The notes: generated by a model from the letters alone, not told the origin. A stretch of 22,781 bases of DNA from an uncultured Collinsella sp. (GCA_934646865.1 CAKUEU010000029.1:1-22781); one strand, 5' to 3'; numbered from the stretch's first letter, positions 13,242 through 21,684 are shown. Numbers and translations: made by a program.

Positions 13242-14120
13242 ATGCTTTCAGACACCACCGCACCCGCAGAGGAGCTTCAGAACAAACTCGCAGCGCTCGA
13301 GCAGCTGCTTTTGGCATATGGACGCGTCGCCATCGGCTTTTCCGGCGGCGTCGACAGCAGCTTTTTGGCCGCCGTTTGCTCCCGCATCATGCCCGCCAAC
13401 ACCCTTCTCGTCCATCTCACCACGCCGCTCATCGGCACGCCCGAGCAGGCTTCGTTTGAGCGATCTGTTGACGGACAAGCCGATGAGGGCCCGCATTTTA
13501 AGCTTCCGGTGCTTAATCTTTCGGTTGACCAGCTCCAGCTTCCCCAGGTTGCCTGCAATGACGCCGACCGCTGCTATCACTGCAAGCGCGCCGGCTTCAC
13601 CGCCATCGTCAACCACGCCAAGTCACTGGGTTTCCCCACCGTCATCGACGGCAGCAACGCGAGCGACCGCGGCGACTACCGCCCCGGCATGCGTGCCGCC
13701 GAGGAGCTCGGCGTGCGCTCGCCTCTTATGGAGGTCGGCTTTACCAAGGACGAGGAGCGCGAGCTGCTGCGCGCATGGGGCTATCCCGTCTGGAATCTGC
13801 CCGCCGGTGCCTGTCTCGCCACGCGAATCCCCACAGGCGAGGAGCTTACGCGCGAGAAGGTCGACCTGATTCGCGCCTGCGAGGATTACCTACACGACCT
13901 TGACCTTTCGCAGGTCCGCGCGCGCCTGGTCGGCGGCTGCATGCATATCGAGGCAGCCCCGTCCGACGTCGCCAAGATTGCCGCCCTCGGTGGCACCCCA
14001 GTCGACGCCGAAGGCAAAACCCCGCTGCCCGCCGCCATCGAATCCGCCCTACGCAACCTAGGTTGCGGCCACATCTCCCCCGAGGTAACCCCCTACATCC
14101 ACGGAGCCATGAATCAATAA
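13242..14120 (+). CDS. larE: LarE, ATP-dependent sacrificial sulfur transferase
   Basis: A 292-residue protein of the LarE family, which activates the pyridinium dicarboxylate mononucleotide by adenylation and adds sulfur while making the nickel-pincer cofactor of lactate racemase and related enzymes. The PP-loop SGGVDSS is at 34-40. DRCYHCKR (109-116) and LPAGACLATRIPTGEE (187-201) are family signatures; Cys191 corresponds to the cysteine that donates sulfur in the studied lactobacillal enzyme. The start at 13242 follows AAGGAA. Other cofactor genes (larB, larC) and larA are not in this window, so the client enzyme is unknown. The gene is monocistronic as far as visible and followed by repeats rather than a clear terminator. 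Confidence 0.92.
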   Translation: MLSDTTAPAEELQNKLAALEQLLLAYGRVAIGFSGGVDSSFLAAVCSRIMPANTLLVHLTTPLIGTPEQASFERSVDGQADEGPHFKLPVLNLSVDQLQLPQVACNDADRCYHCKRAGFTAIVNHAKSLGFPTVIDGSNASDRGDYRPGMRAAEELGVRSPLMEVGFTKDEERELLRAWGYPVWNLPAGACLATRIPTGEELTREKVDLIRACEDYLHDLDLSQVRARLVGGCMHIEAAPSDVAKIAALGGTPVDAEGKTPLPAAIESALRNLGCGHISPEVTPYIHGAMNQ

Positions 14121-14132
14121 GCAACGCCCAAT

Positions 14133-14201
14133 AAGTTGCGGTGAAATAGTCCCTGTTTAACGGCTTTTTGCGCCCAAACAGGAACTATTCCACCGCAACT
14201 T
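14133..14201. repeat. GTTGCGGTGAAATA-type inverted repeat, copy 2
   Basis: Arms of 26 bases (14133-14158 and 14176-14201) pair at 24 positions; the left begins AAGTTGCGGTGAAATAG. Closely related to 2652-2719. It begins 12 bp after the larE stop and may end that transcript, though no T run follows. Confidence 0.85.
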
Positions 14202-14249
14202 CCAAATGATCATTCGAAGCCGGTTGCCTTGAACCGTGAATCGGACTGC

Positions 14250-14413
14250 TCGCCACGAAATGGGCCTATTTACTACGTTTCACTGGCCACCCTCGACCAT
14301 GCCGAAAAACACGAAATTAAAACCGCAGGTAGACGGCTTACCGATTTTCAGAAAACACGGCCATGGTCGACCGGTGCGGCTCAAGCGTAGTAGATAGACC
14401 GTTTTTGTGGCGC
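14250..14413. repeat. Large imperfect palindrome, about 164 bp
   Basis: The left arm (14250-14312) and the complement of the right arm (14350-14413) agree at roughly two thirds of positions, with matching blocks CGCCAC, CTAxxTACTACG and TCGACCATG. The apex (14313-14349) is AT-richer. No open frame fits it. It could be a degenerate MITE-like element or a long structured RNA. CACGAAATGGG at its left edge matches 11 bases of the spaced repeat at 10651. Confidence 0.6.
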
Positions 14414-14490
14414 AGCACTAGCCCGGTCTTTTCGGAACGGTGTTTTGACCGCTTTGCCAGCCCAGTTGCTCAAGTAGTCAAAAAAGCCCC

Positions 14491-14575
14491 GTCCCAAATT
14501 AACTACCCTGGCCCCCTCAGGAACTATTCCACCGCAACTTTATTTGGGACAAAGTAATCAGTGTTTGTCCCAAAT
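14491..14575. repeat. Composite of GTCCCAAAT repeats and a half GTTGCGGTG element
   Basis: GTCCCAAAT occurs at 14491-14499 and 14567-14575 and in reverse at 14542-14550. Between the first two lies a single right arm of the GTTGCGGTG element (14517-14541). This looks like one element inserted in or recombined with another. It completes the account of the 14121-14656 gene-free stretch. Confidence 0.6.
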
Positions 14576-14656
14576 CTTAAGTATTTGTTCGATCGAATGA
14601 CCTGCGACGGCACCTGCTAGACTGATAGATTCCCAACCGACTATCCTGGAGCCGCA

Positions 14657-15640
14657 ATGTCGCGCAAGTCCGTCTACAAGCAAGTACTTTCCATCGGCAC
14701 CGCCGTGGTGCTGGGGTTTGCGCTGTTTACGGGATCGCTCGACGGCGCGCCCAAGCTGCTGTCGCCGCAAAGTGACGAGCAGGCGGCGGCTCTAGCCGAA
14801 AAGCAAAATGAAAGCCCCAGCCGCACCGAAGACGAGGCCGATCTGGTCGCCCGACTCGAATCGGGGACGGCGAGCTCCGCGGACTCCGAAGGTGGCCCGG
14901 ACGCCGGTGATGGCTCCGAGGCCACCACAACCGACACCGGCGGCGACACCGACCCGAACGGCTCCGTCACCCCCATCGACGAGGTCGAAAACCCTGACCT
15001 CAACCGCGCCCGGGGCGTATACCTCAGCAGCATTCCCGATTACGCCGGCAACCCCTACGTCGCCCTTCGCGCCGATAGCACGCACCCACTGGGTACGCCG
15101 TCGTTCACGCTCGACGAATATGAGCGCGCCACCGAAGAAGGCTGCTTTAAGAAGTTCTCCAAGCTCGATAGCCTGGGTCGCACCCGCAAGGCGCTCGCCT
15201 GCGTTGGGCCCGAATCGCTCGGCCAAGGTAAGCGCGGCGACATCTCGCGCATCCACCCCGCCGGCTGGCACCAGCAGCGCTACGACTTCATCCCCGGCCA
15301 GAGCCTCTACAACCGCTGCCACCTTATCGCCTGGTCACTCTGCGGCGAAAACGCCAATCGCAAGAATCTCCTCACCGGCACACGCTATCTCAACGAGACG
15401 GGCATGCTTCCTTTTGAGGAGCAGATTCTCGACTACATTCGCGACACGGGCAACCACGCGCTCTACCGCGTCACGCCCATGTACAACGAGGAGGAACTCG
15501 TCTGCCATGGCGTGCGCCTAGAGGCGCAATCGGTCGAGGATCACGGCAAGACGCTCTGCTTCCATGTGTACTGCTACAACCTTCAGCCGCACGTGCAGAT
15601 TGACTACGCGACCGGCAAAAACCAGGTCAACGGTGACTAA
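14657..15640 (+). CDS. Membrane-anchored or secreted DNA/RNA non-specific endonuclease
   Basis: A 327-residue protein. Residues 8-28 form a signal-anchor (VLSIGTAVVLGFALFTGSLDG) with no lipobox, followed by a low-complexity acidic/Ser/Thr/Gly linker (about 35-105), then the nuclease domain (about 115-320). The domain has the HNH-like beta-beta-alpha-metal core of the EndA/NucA group: YNRCHLIAWSLCGENANRKNLLTGTRYLN (218-246 in two parts), where His222 is the general base and Asn237 a likely metal ligand. The usual DRGH reads NRCH here, as in some relatives. Such enzymes degrade extracellular DNA for nutrients or take part in DNA entry; no competence genes are near. GGAG precedes the start. The stop codon forms the base of the hairpin at 15638-15674. 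Confidence 0.85.
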   Translation: MSRKSVYKQVLSIGTAVVLGFALFTGSLDGAPKLLSPQSDEQAAALAEKQNESPSRTEDEADLVARLESGTASSADSEGGPDAGDGSEATTTDTGGDTDPNGSVTPIDEVENPDLNRARGVYLSSIPDYAGNPYVALRADSTHPLGTPSFTLDEYERATEEGCFKKFSKLDSLGRTRKALACVGPESLGQGKRGDISRIHPAGWHQQRYDFIPGQSLYNRCHLIAWSLCGENANRKNLLTGTRYLNETGMLPFEEQILDYIRDTGNHALYRVTPMYNEEELVCHGVRLEAQSVEDHGKTLCFHVYCYNLQPHVQIDYATGKNQVNGD

Positions 15641-15674
15641 TCCCAAAATGGGGACAAACCCCTTTTTGGGATTA
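15638..15674 (+). repeat. GGGGACA hairpin starting at the nuclease stop codon
   Basis: Arms of 16 bases (15638-15653 and 15659-15674) pair at 15 positions around the loop ACAAA; the sequence reads CCCAAAATGGGGACAAACCCC. The TAA stop is the first triplet of the left arm. It may also stop transcription, since the right arm holds five T. Confidence 0.75.
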
Positions 15675-15693
15675 TGCTATTCGCGCGCCACCA

Positions 15694-17211
15694 TTACCCC
15701 AATTTAGGATCTGTCCCCACTTTGGGGTTGAGGAGGGATTCGAGGCTACGGATGTAGATGGCGAGGGCGCGCTTGAGTTGATGCTCCCAGATGCCCTCGT
15801 CGGGGCCGTGCTCGGGACCGACCCAATCGGGCAGCGGTTCGGTTCGATCGAGCGGACCGAACCCCACGGCATGAGGGAAATGATGCGCATACGTGCCCCC
15901 GCCGATGGCAAACGGTACCGCGTGCCGGCCCGCGAACTCCTCGTAAGCACGGCGGAGCACCATGACCTCGGGCGATTGGGGATCCATGGCGAACGGCTCC
16001 CGCGTATGGGTGATACGCGCCTCGCAGCCGCACTCGCACGCCACATCCTCGATGCGATGGCCCACCTGCTCGACATCGGCCGCACCCGGAAGGCGCGCAT
16101 CGAGCGTAAGCACGAAGCGCCCCGCCTGGGTGCGTACAGTTCCGCCGATGCACGTGAGGCCGCCGAACAGCTCGTCTGCGATATCGATTCCCAAGCCGGA
16201 GCCGTCCCACGCACCAAGGGCCCGCTTACAAAAGCCAAGGAACTCGCACTCGGCCGCGCTGCAGATACCGCACACGGCCAGATAGGCCACCAACACGTTG
16301 ATGGCGTTCACCGTACCCGCCGGTTCGGCGGCATGCCCGGCGACACCGTGTGCCACGATGCGGGCCACGCCGTCGCCGGCGGGTTCCACATCAATCCCCT
16401 CGGCGCGAGGCAGTCCATCCACGCGGGCATCCATGCGCACGAGCGCCTCGGCACGGGCGGGCACCGCGTTTCTCGCCACGCCGCCGGCGAGCTCAATAAT
16501 CGCCCCGGCGCTGTCGACCGCATGGGAGACCTCAGCGTTGACGCAGCCCTTCTCCCCACAGCAGACGGCAAACTCGGCATCGGGTGTGAACAAAAATGCC
16601 GGCGGCTCGTGATCTGCCAGGTAGCGGCGCACGTCCATCATGCCCGCCTCCTCCGAGGCACCCCAGATGCAGCGGAGCGTCCGCTGCGGCTTCCAGCCGT
16701 TGTGCACGCGGCGCGCCAAAAACCCGGCAGCATAAATCGAGGCCAGCGCCGCACCCTTGTCATCGAGCACGCCGCGGCCCAAAAGCACGCCTTCGCGGCG
16801 CGTCACGGTATAGGGTTCGACCGTCCATCCCTCGCCCGCGGGAACCACGTCCACGTGGGCGATCGTCGCCACCTGTTCGGGTGTCTCGCCGGCAAGCTCG
16901 CCATATGCGACGTGCCCGTCGCAGTCAACGACCGCAAGCCCCTGGCGGCGCGCCACATCCATCGCAACGTCAAGCGCCCGGCGGCATTCCGGGCCCCATG
17001 GAGCGCCCGCCGCGGTGCATGACTCGTCGACCACACTCGGCACGGCCACGAGCGCCTCGAGATCATCGAGAAAGCTCGGCCAGACTTCGTCCACATAGGC
17101 GCGAATCTCGGCAGCCGACGTCAGCTCGATCCCCGCTGACAATCTAGCTGCACTCGCCACGCCACATGCGGTCGCAGGCACCCCGCGCGTCCCTAACGCC
17201 TCGTCACTCAT
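15694..17211 (-). CDS. M20-family metallodipeptidase (PepV/Sapep type)
   Basis: A 505-residue cytoplasmic zinc dipeptidase. Metal and catalytic residues are in place: AHVDVVPAGEGW (His119, with Asp121 supporting), GRGVLDDKGA (bridging Asp150), ASEEAG (catalytic Glu187, metal Glu188), TPDAEF (Asp211) and GGTYAHHFP (His443/444). The lid/dimerisation insert lies between about 215 and 390. PepV-type enzymes are slightly shorter (about 470). The start overlaps the stop of the PRD regulator by eight bases (ATGAGTGA) and has GGAG upstream, so translation is coupled. It is the last gene of the PTS operon, suggesting that a dipeptide is released from the imported compound. The final residues (about 495-505, NPKVGTDPKLG) are encoded by a hairpin repeat. 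Confidence 0.92.
   Translation of the reverse strand: MSDEALGTRGVPATACGVASAARLSAGIELTSAAEIRAYVDEVWPSFLDDLEALVAVPSVVDESCTAAGAPWGPECRRALDVAMDVARRQGLAVVDCDGHVAYGELAGETPEQVATIAHVDVVPAGEGWTVEPYTVTRREGVLLGRGVLDDKGAALASIYAAGFLARRVHNGWKPQRTLRCIWGASEEAGMMDVRRYLADHEPPAFLFTPDAEFAVCCGEKGCVNAEVSHAVDSAGAIIELAGGVARNAVPARAEALVRMDARVDGLPRAEGIDVEPAGDGVARIVAHGVAGHAAEPAGTVNAINVLVAYLAVCGICSAAECEFLGFCKRALGAWDGSGLGIDIADELFGGLTCIGGTVRTQAGRFVLTLDARLPGAADVEQVGHRIEDVACECGCEARITHTREPFAMDPQSPEVMVLRRAYEEFAGRHAVPFAIGGGTYAHHFPHAVGFGPLDRTEPLPDWVGPEHGPDEGIWEHQLKRALAIYIRSLESLLNPKVGTDPKLG
15696..15728 (-). repeat. GGGGACAG hairpin coding the dipeptidase C-terminus
   Basis: Arms ACCCCAA (15696-15702) and TTGGGGT (15722-15728); on the minus strand the loop reads GTGGGGACAGATCC. 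The dipeptidase frame runs through it and stops at 15694-15696. Related to 15638-15674, 22 bp away, and to 22465-22498. Confidence 0.7.
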
Positions 17212-18964
17212 CGCTCTTCTCCTCGACATAGCCAAAGTCGCGCCCCAAGAACGCGACGGTCTCCTCGTAGGTGCGCGGCAGGCGCACGCGGGCACGCTCG
17301 GCATCGTGTAGCACGGAGAACAGATAGTTGAACATGCTGCTCTTGTCGGCCAGGCGCTGGCTCGCAAGCGTCACCACCACCAGGTCGATCTGCTCGTCGC
17401 CATCGCGCAGAGGCGCGTCGGGCATGATAGCGAGCAGGCGAAACGTCGAGGCCGCGACCGGCGTAATGGTATGCGGGAACGCGACATGACCCAGCTGCAG
17501 GCGGTCACCCTGACACTCGCGATCCATGATGAGGGCCGCCTCGTCGGCCGAAATCGCACGTGCTGCCACCAGCCCATCGAGGGCGCGCGGCAGCTCATCG
17601 AGGTAATCGCCGTCCCCAACATGCAGCTCAAGATAGCTCTTGCGCGGCAGCAGGCTCGCGACATCGCGCTCGTAGAGCACGCGCAGCGCCATCTGGCGAA
17701 TACGGTCAACCTCGTAGGCAGAGAGCACGCCCGAGAACGAGAGATCCCATTCTCGCGCGGCCTTGAAGTTGCGCGCGGCCGTGGCGTCGCCCACCACCAG
17801 GTCGAACGGCCCGTCCTCGAGGGCGCGCCGAGCAAGCAGCTCGCTGTCCACGAGCTCGACCTCGATGCCGTCGACGCCGCGCTCGATCAGGGATTTGTTG
17901 ATGGTCGCCACGGAGGGGCGGCCGCAGACCAAAAGCAGGCTCACGGGGCGGCGCGTGAAGTGTTCCAGCGAGGCCAGCACGTAGAGCGAGAGGAAATCGG
18001 GCTCCACAAACAGGCGCTCGTCGAACGCGCGCAGGCACTCGGAGAGGTCGGCGCCAAAGTCGAACTCGAACGGGTGCTCCATACGGATCTCGCGCATCTG
18101 CTTTTGGATCTCCGCCGACATGAGCGTGGGAAAGAGAGCGCAACGCAGCACATGGTCGAAGATGAGACTACCGAGGTCCTCACGCGTCGACTTGATGCCA
18201 TGCGAGGCGAGCACTTCGCCGATGCGCGACAGGATGGCCGCGCGGCGCGTGACCAGGCGATAGAGCAAGTCCTTCTTGCGTTGCTGGAACTCGGTGACGG
18301 CACGCGCGGCGGCATCGGCACCGGCCGGGGCGTCGGGCACGATCCACGCGCTGCACCAGACGGCGGCAAGCGTCTGCATCCTCAGCTGGCGCTGCGACAG
18401 ATACGGCTCCATGAGCAGGCGGTATTCCTCGCTTCGCTCGCCGATCAGGCGCATCAGGGAGTCCCAGCCGCGCGAGCGCTCGAGCTCGGCGGCGATACCG
18501 GCATTGTCGATGGCGAGCGCCGCCAAGAGGTCCGCCGGTCCCATGCCGCTAAAGTCCGCATCGATCCCATAGCCCACGCGCGCCTCGAGCGCGACGACCC
18601 CGCGCAGCCAGGCGTTAATCTCGTCCATCGCGGCGCGCACGGAGCGATTCGAAAGATAGGTCTCCTCTGAGATCTGCACCGTCGAAATCCCCGGCCGGGA
18701 GAGCACGCACATGAGGACGCGAGCCTCGTCGGTGAGGTCCTGCGACAGGATGGAGGCAATTGCGTCCGCGGACGCAACCACCAGATGGTAGTTGGGATCG
18801 CTCGAGATGGTGCCGGCGCCCACGGACTCGAGCCACGCGCTCACGCTCGCCACCTCGCGTACCACGGTGCGGCGGGAGACGCCGAGCACCTCGGCGAGTT
18901 CGGCGCCGGAGCGCGGGCCGTCGTCGAGCGCCCGCAGGAGCTGTCTCTGTCTCTTGCTGATCAT
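17204..18964 (-). CDS. PRD-containing transcriptional activator (BglG/MtlR/ManR-like)
   Basis: A 586-residue PTS-controlled regulator. Two N-terminal helix-turn-helix units (about 18-40, GAELAEVLGVSRRTVVREV; and 92-116) bind DNA. A helical region with one recognisable PRD (about 180-320, including SLIFDHVLRC with His271) follows. Next come an EIIB-like domain (340-400, LLLVCGRPSVATINKSL with Cys347 at the phosphocysteine position) and a C-terminal EIIA-like domain (about 440-586, GHVAFPHTI with His498 at the phosphohistidine position). Such proteins activate their PTS operon when the transporter is busy and stay inactive when it phosphorylates them. The gene sits four bases past the aminotransferase stop with no strong ribosome-binding site, and its stop overlaps the dipeptidase start. 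It probably controls this operon. Confidence 0.88.
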   Translation of the reverse strand: MISKRQRQLLRALDDGPRSGAELAEVLGVSRRTVVREVASVSAWLESVGAGTISSDPNYHLVVASADAIASILSQDLTDEARVLMCVLSRPGISTVQISEETYLSNRSVRAAMDEINAWLRGVVALEARVGYGIDADFSGMGPADLLAALAIDNAGIAAELERSRGWDSLMRLIGERSEEYRLLMEPYLSQRQLRMQTLAAVWCSAWIVPDAPAGADAAARAVTEFQQRKKDLLYRLVTRRAAILSRIGEVLASHGIKSTREDLGSLIFDHVLRCALFPTLMSAEIQKQMREIRMEHPFEFDFGADLSECLRAFDERLFVEPDFLSLYVLASLEHFTRRPVSLLLVCGRPSVATINKSLIERGVDGIEVELVDSELLARRALEDGPFDLVVGDATAARNFKAAREWDLSFSGVLSAYEVDRIRQMALRVLYERDVASLLPRKSYLELHVGDGDYLDELPRALDGLVAARAISADEAALIMDRECQGDRLQLGHVAFPHTITPVAASTFRLLAIMPDAPLRDGDEQIDLVVVTLASQRLADKSSMFNYLFSVLHDAERARVRLPRTYEETVAFLGRDFGYVEEKSDE

Positions 18965-18968
18965 GCCG

Positions 18969-20132
18969 CTACGAGCGGATGCCGGCGAGCATCCGCTCCA
19001 TCCCCCTCTCGACCTTCGAGCGCGGGCAGGCGAGATTCATACGCAGATACCCGGCACCGCCATACGTCTCGCCCGACATGATGCCCACATGACCCACCTC
19101 GACGAGTCGGCGCTGGAGCTCGGCCGCATCCAACCCCAGGCCCGAGGCATCCATCCAGGCAAGATAGGTTCCCTGCGGCGCCGCAAAGCGGATCTCGGGC
19201 AGATTGGCGACAAGAAAGTCCTTGAGCGTCTGCATGTTGTCGCGGATATAGGCAACGAGCTCATCCACGTACTCGGAGCACGAGCGATACGCCGCCATCT
19301 GGGCCGTCATCCCCAAGATGCTCACGCTCGACAGAGCGTTTTTTTGCTTGAGCTCGAACAGGAAGCGCTCACGCAAATCATCGTCGGTAATGAGCGCATA
19401 GGACCCGATGAGCCCGGGTGTGTTGAACGTCTTGGAGGCCGAGCACAGCAACGCTACGCCCTCGTGCGCGATGTTCGTCACGGGCGTGTAGGGGATGTCG
19501 CCCAAAATCACGTCGCGATGGATGTCGTCCGAAATGAGAAAGACCCCGTTGGTGCGGCAGAGCCCCACGATGCGGGCGAGCTCACCTGCCGTGAAGACCT
19601 TGCCTGTGGGGTTATGCGGGTTGGTGAGCAGCATAACCTTTGCCTCGGGGCGGGCAAGCGCCGCCTCGAGGGTATCCCAATCGAGACCGTAGCCGTCCAT
19701 GGCACTCGCTTGGGCGACGCCCACAAGCTCGCGCCCGTTGCCCTCGATCAGGCCGTAGAAGGCGTCATACATAGGAGTGAGCGTCACCACGGCGTCGCCC
19801 GGCTCGCTCACCAGGCGAATGACCGTCGCAGCCGAGAAGATGACGCTCGGGCTGTACACGACCCAATCCATGTCCACGTGGGACACCCCGTCCCTGGCAA
19901 ACCAACCGGCAACGCTACCCCTGTAGTCGCTGTGGTTCCAGCGGGTATAGCCAAAGATGGGGTGTTCCATGCGGACGCGGAGGGCGTCCATGACCTCGTC
20001 GGGCACGGCGAAATCGGTGTCCGAGATGGAAAAGGGAAGCACGTCCGCGCTGCCAAACCGGTCGGCCGCATAGTCCCATTGGGTGCTATAGGTACCCGTC
20101 CTGTCGATGGTGCGATCGAAGTCGTAGCGCAT
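18969..20132 (-). CDS. PatB/MalY-type PLP-dependent C-S beta-lyase
   Basis: A 387-residue fold-type I PLP enzyme. The MalY/PatB subgroup is shown by the N-terminal FDRTIDRTGTYSTQWD, the LPFSISDTDFAVP segment (near 32-44), FGYTRW (60-65), NPHNPTGK (about 171-178), DDIHRD (about 202-207) and the PLP-lysine motif SASKTFN (about 231-237). Length is typical. These enzymes cleave cystathionine or cysteine S-conjugates to pyruvate, ammonia and a thiol; some also act as aminotransferases or regulators. AGGAATGGGG precedes the start. It is the third gene of the operon, between EIIBC and the PRD regulator. In Escherichia coli malY is also beside a PTS permease gene (malX), so the pairing has precedent. 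The substrate here is unknown. Confidence 0.9.
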   Translation of the reverse strand: MRYDFDRTIDRTGTYSTQWDYAADRFGSADVLPFSISDTDFAVPDEVMDALRVRMEHPIFGYTRWNHSDYRGSVAGWFARDGVSHVDMDWVVYSPSVIFSAATVIRLVSEPGDAVVTLTPMYDAFYGLIEGNGRELVGVAQASAMDGYGLDWDTLEAALARPEAKVMLLTNPHNPTGKVFTAGELARIVGLCRTNGVFLISDDIHRDVILGDIPYTPVTNIAHEGVALLCSASKTFNTPGLIGSYALITDDDLRERFLFELKQKNALSSVSILGMTAQMAAYRSCSEYVDELVAYIRDNMQTLKDFLVANLPEIRFAAPQGTYLAWMDASGLGLDAAELQRRLVEVGHVGIMSGETYGGAGYLRMNLACPRSKVERGMERMLAGIRS

Positions 20133-20154
20133 TTCCCCATTCCTTTCATTGAAA

Positions 20155-20191
20155 CCTGCGGAGCCGCCGAACAGGCCGGCGACCCCGCAGG
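20155..20191 (-). promoter_or_regulatory. Intercistronic hairpin between EIIBC and the lyase
   Basis: CCTGCGG (20155-20161) and CCGCAGG (20185-20191) close a hairpin extended by GCCG/CGGC pairs. It is followed on the minus strand by GTTTC, not a T run. It may protect the upstream PTS message from 3' decay or cause partial termination. Confidence 0.55.
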
Positions 20192-20211
20192 GCTAATTAT
20201 TCTATCGAGAC

Positions 20212-21639
20212 TTAGCCGTTCTGAGCCTCACGCTTCTTCATCCAAGCGGATTTGAAGACGATAATGAGGGCAATGTTCAGGGCCAGACCCACGGCGACGG
20301 CGATATAGTAGCTGGTCGCCGGGTAGATGAGGCCAAGGAACGGATCGAAGATGCCGATGCCCGGAGCAATGCGCTGGACGCCAAGGGCCATGGAGATGGC
20401 ACCGGCGACGCCTCCGGCAATGACGTTCGCGGAGATCATGGGCAGGGGCGCAGCCAGGGCATAGGGAATGGCCGGCTCAGTAGCGACGGTGGCGCCGACG
20501 ATGAGCGCAGGGATTGCGGAGTCGCGCTCAGCCTGCGTGAAGAGCTTCGGGCGAATCCAGGTAGCGATGGCGGCAGCCATCGGCGGAAGGATCGTCACGA
20601 CGCCCACGATGCCGTACCAGTCGTACACACCGGAGCCCAGCAGGGAGAAGGAGAAGAACCAAGCGGCTTTGTTGACCGGGCCGCCCATGTCGAAGGCGAG
20701 CATGGCGCCCACCAGGAAGGCGGCGACGAGCTTCATCGAGCTCGGGATAGAGCTCAGCAGGCCGACGAAGGCGTTCATGAGCCAGGACATGGCTGGTCCA
20801 ATGATGTAGTAGGTGGCCAGGCCAAAGACAAAGAGCGTCACGACCGGGATGATCAGGAAGCCGAGCAGGGACTGGAAGTTCTTTCCCAGGTTGATCTTTT
20901 TCATCGCCTTAACGAAATAGCCGATCGCAAGGCCAATCACGCAGGCACCCAGGAAGCCAGCGCCGACCTCGGTGCCGAGCAGGTCAGTGCTGTTGGCGAG
21001 GTAACTGCAGATAAATGCCGGCATGATGGCGGGCTTATCGCCGATGGCGTTGGCGATGAAGGCACCCATCATCGGGATCATAAACGTGAAGCCCAGGCCG
21101 CCGATGGTGTTGAGCACCCAGGCGAGCGAAGCCATCTGGCCATCGCCGGGGGCCACGTTGGGCGCGCCGAACTGGGCCATGATGGAGCCGATGGCCATGA
21201 GCACGCCGCCGCCGATGACAAACGGCAGGGCCGCGGAGACACCAGCCATGAGATAACTCATGACGCCGGTGGTAACGCTCTCCTGTTTGGCTCCGAGCTT
21301 GACCGCGGAGGCTTGGAAGACCTTGGCTTCGCTCTCAAGGTTGCCCATAAGGCTGTCGATGCGCTTGAGAGCCTCGGAGACGGGCACCTCGACGACCTTC
21401 TTGCCGTCGAAGCGGACGCGGTCATCATCGTTCATGCCGCGACCGAGCGCAAGGACGACGTAGTCGGCCTCCTTGATCTGCTCGGGCGTGAGCCTGTTCT
21501 CGATGCCGCTAGCACCCTGGGTCTCGACGTGGACCTCATAGCCCAACTCGGAGCCCTTCGTTTGGATCGCCTCGGCCACCATGTAGGTGTGCGCGATGCC
21601 GGCCGGGCAGTTGGTGACGGCTACGATTGACTTTGCCAT
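20212..21639 (-). CDS. PTS fructose-family EIIBC permease
   Basis: A 475-residue membrane protein. The EIIB domain (1-105) has the phosphocysteine Cys11 in VTNCPAGIAHTYMVAEA. After a short linker the EIIC domain (about 120-465) has nine to ten membrane helices, beginning VMSYLMAGVSAALPFVIGGG, with the family signature DMGGPVNKAAW (near 316) and TEPAIPYAL (near 388). The fructose family includes permeases for fructose, mannosyl-glycerate, 2-O-sugars and unknown substrates, so sugar specificity is open. GAGGGG lies upstream of the start. It takes phosphate from the EIIA at 21685-22128, 45 bp upstream, and brings its substrate in as a phosphate ester. No 1-phosphofructokinase gene is near, which argues against plain fructose. 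Confidence 0.94.
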   Translation of the reverse strand: MAKSIVAVTNCPAGIAHTYMVAEAIQTKGSELGYEVHVETQGASGIENRLTPEQIKEADYVVLALGRGMNDDDRVRFDGKKVVEVPVSEALKRIDSLMGNLESEAKVFQASAVKLGAKQESVTTGVMSYLMAGVSAALPFVIGGGVLMAIGSIMAQFGAPNVAPGDGQMASLAWVLNTIGGLGFTFMIPMMGAFIANAIGDKPAIMPAFICSYLANSTDLLGTEVGAGFLGACVIGLAIGYFVKAMKKINLGKNFQSLLGFLIIPVVTLFVFGLATYYIIGPAMSWLMNAFVGLLSSIPSSMKLVAAFLVGAMLAFDMGGPVNKAAWFFSFSLLGSGVYDWYGIVGVVTILPPMAAAIATWIRPKLFTQAERDSAIPALIVGATVATEPAIPYALAAPLPMISANVIAGGVAGAISMALGVQRIAPGIGIFDPFLGLIYPATSYYIAVAVGLALNIALIIVFKSAWMKKREAQNG

Positions 21640-21684
21640 ATGCTTCTCCCCTCTTTCCTTTCACACGGGGTTGAACATTACTTG

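Noticed and set aside
15642..15728. A single bidirectional terminator between nuclease and dipeptidase
   Set aside because: Two separate hairpins of the GGGGACA family are present and the second is partly inside the dipeptidase coding frame; termination may still occur but is not their evident origin.
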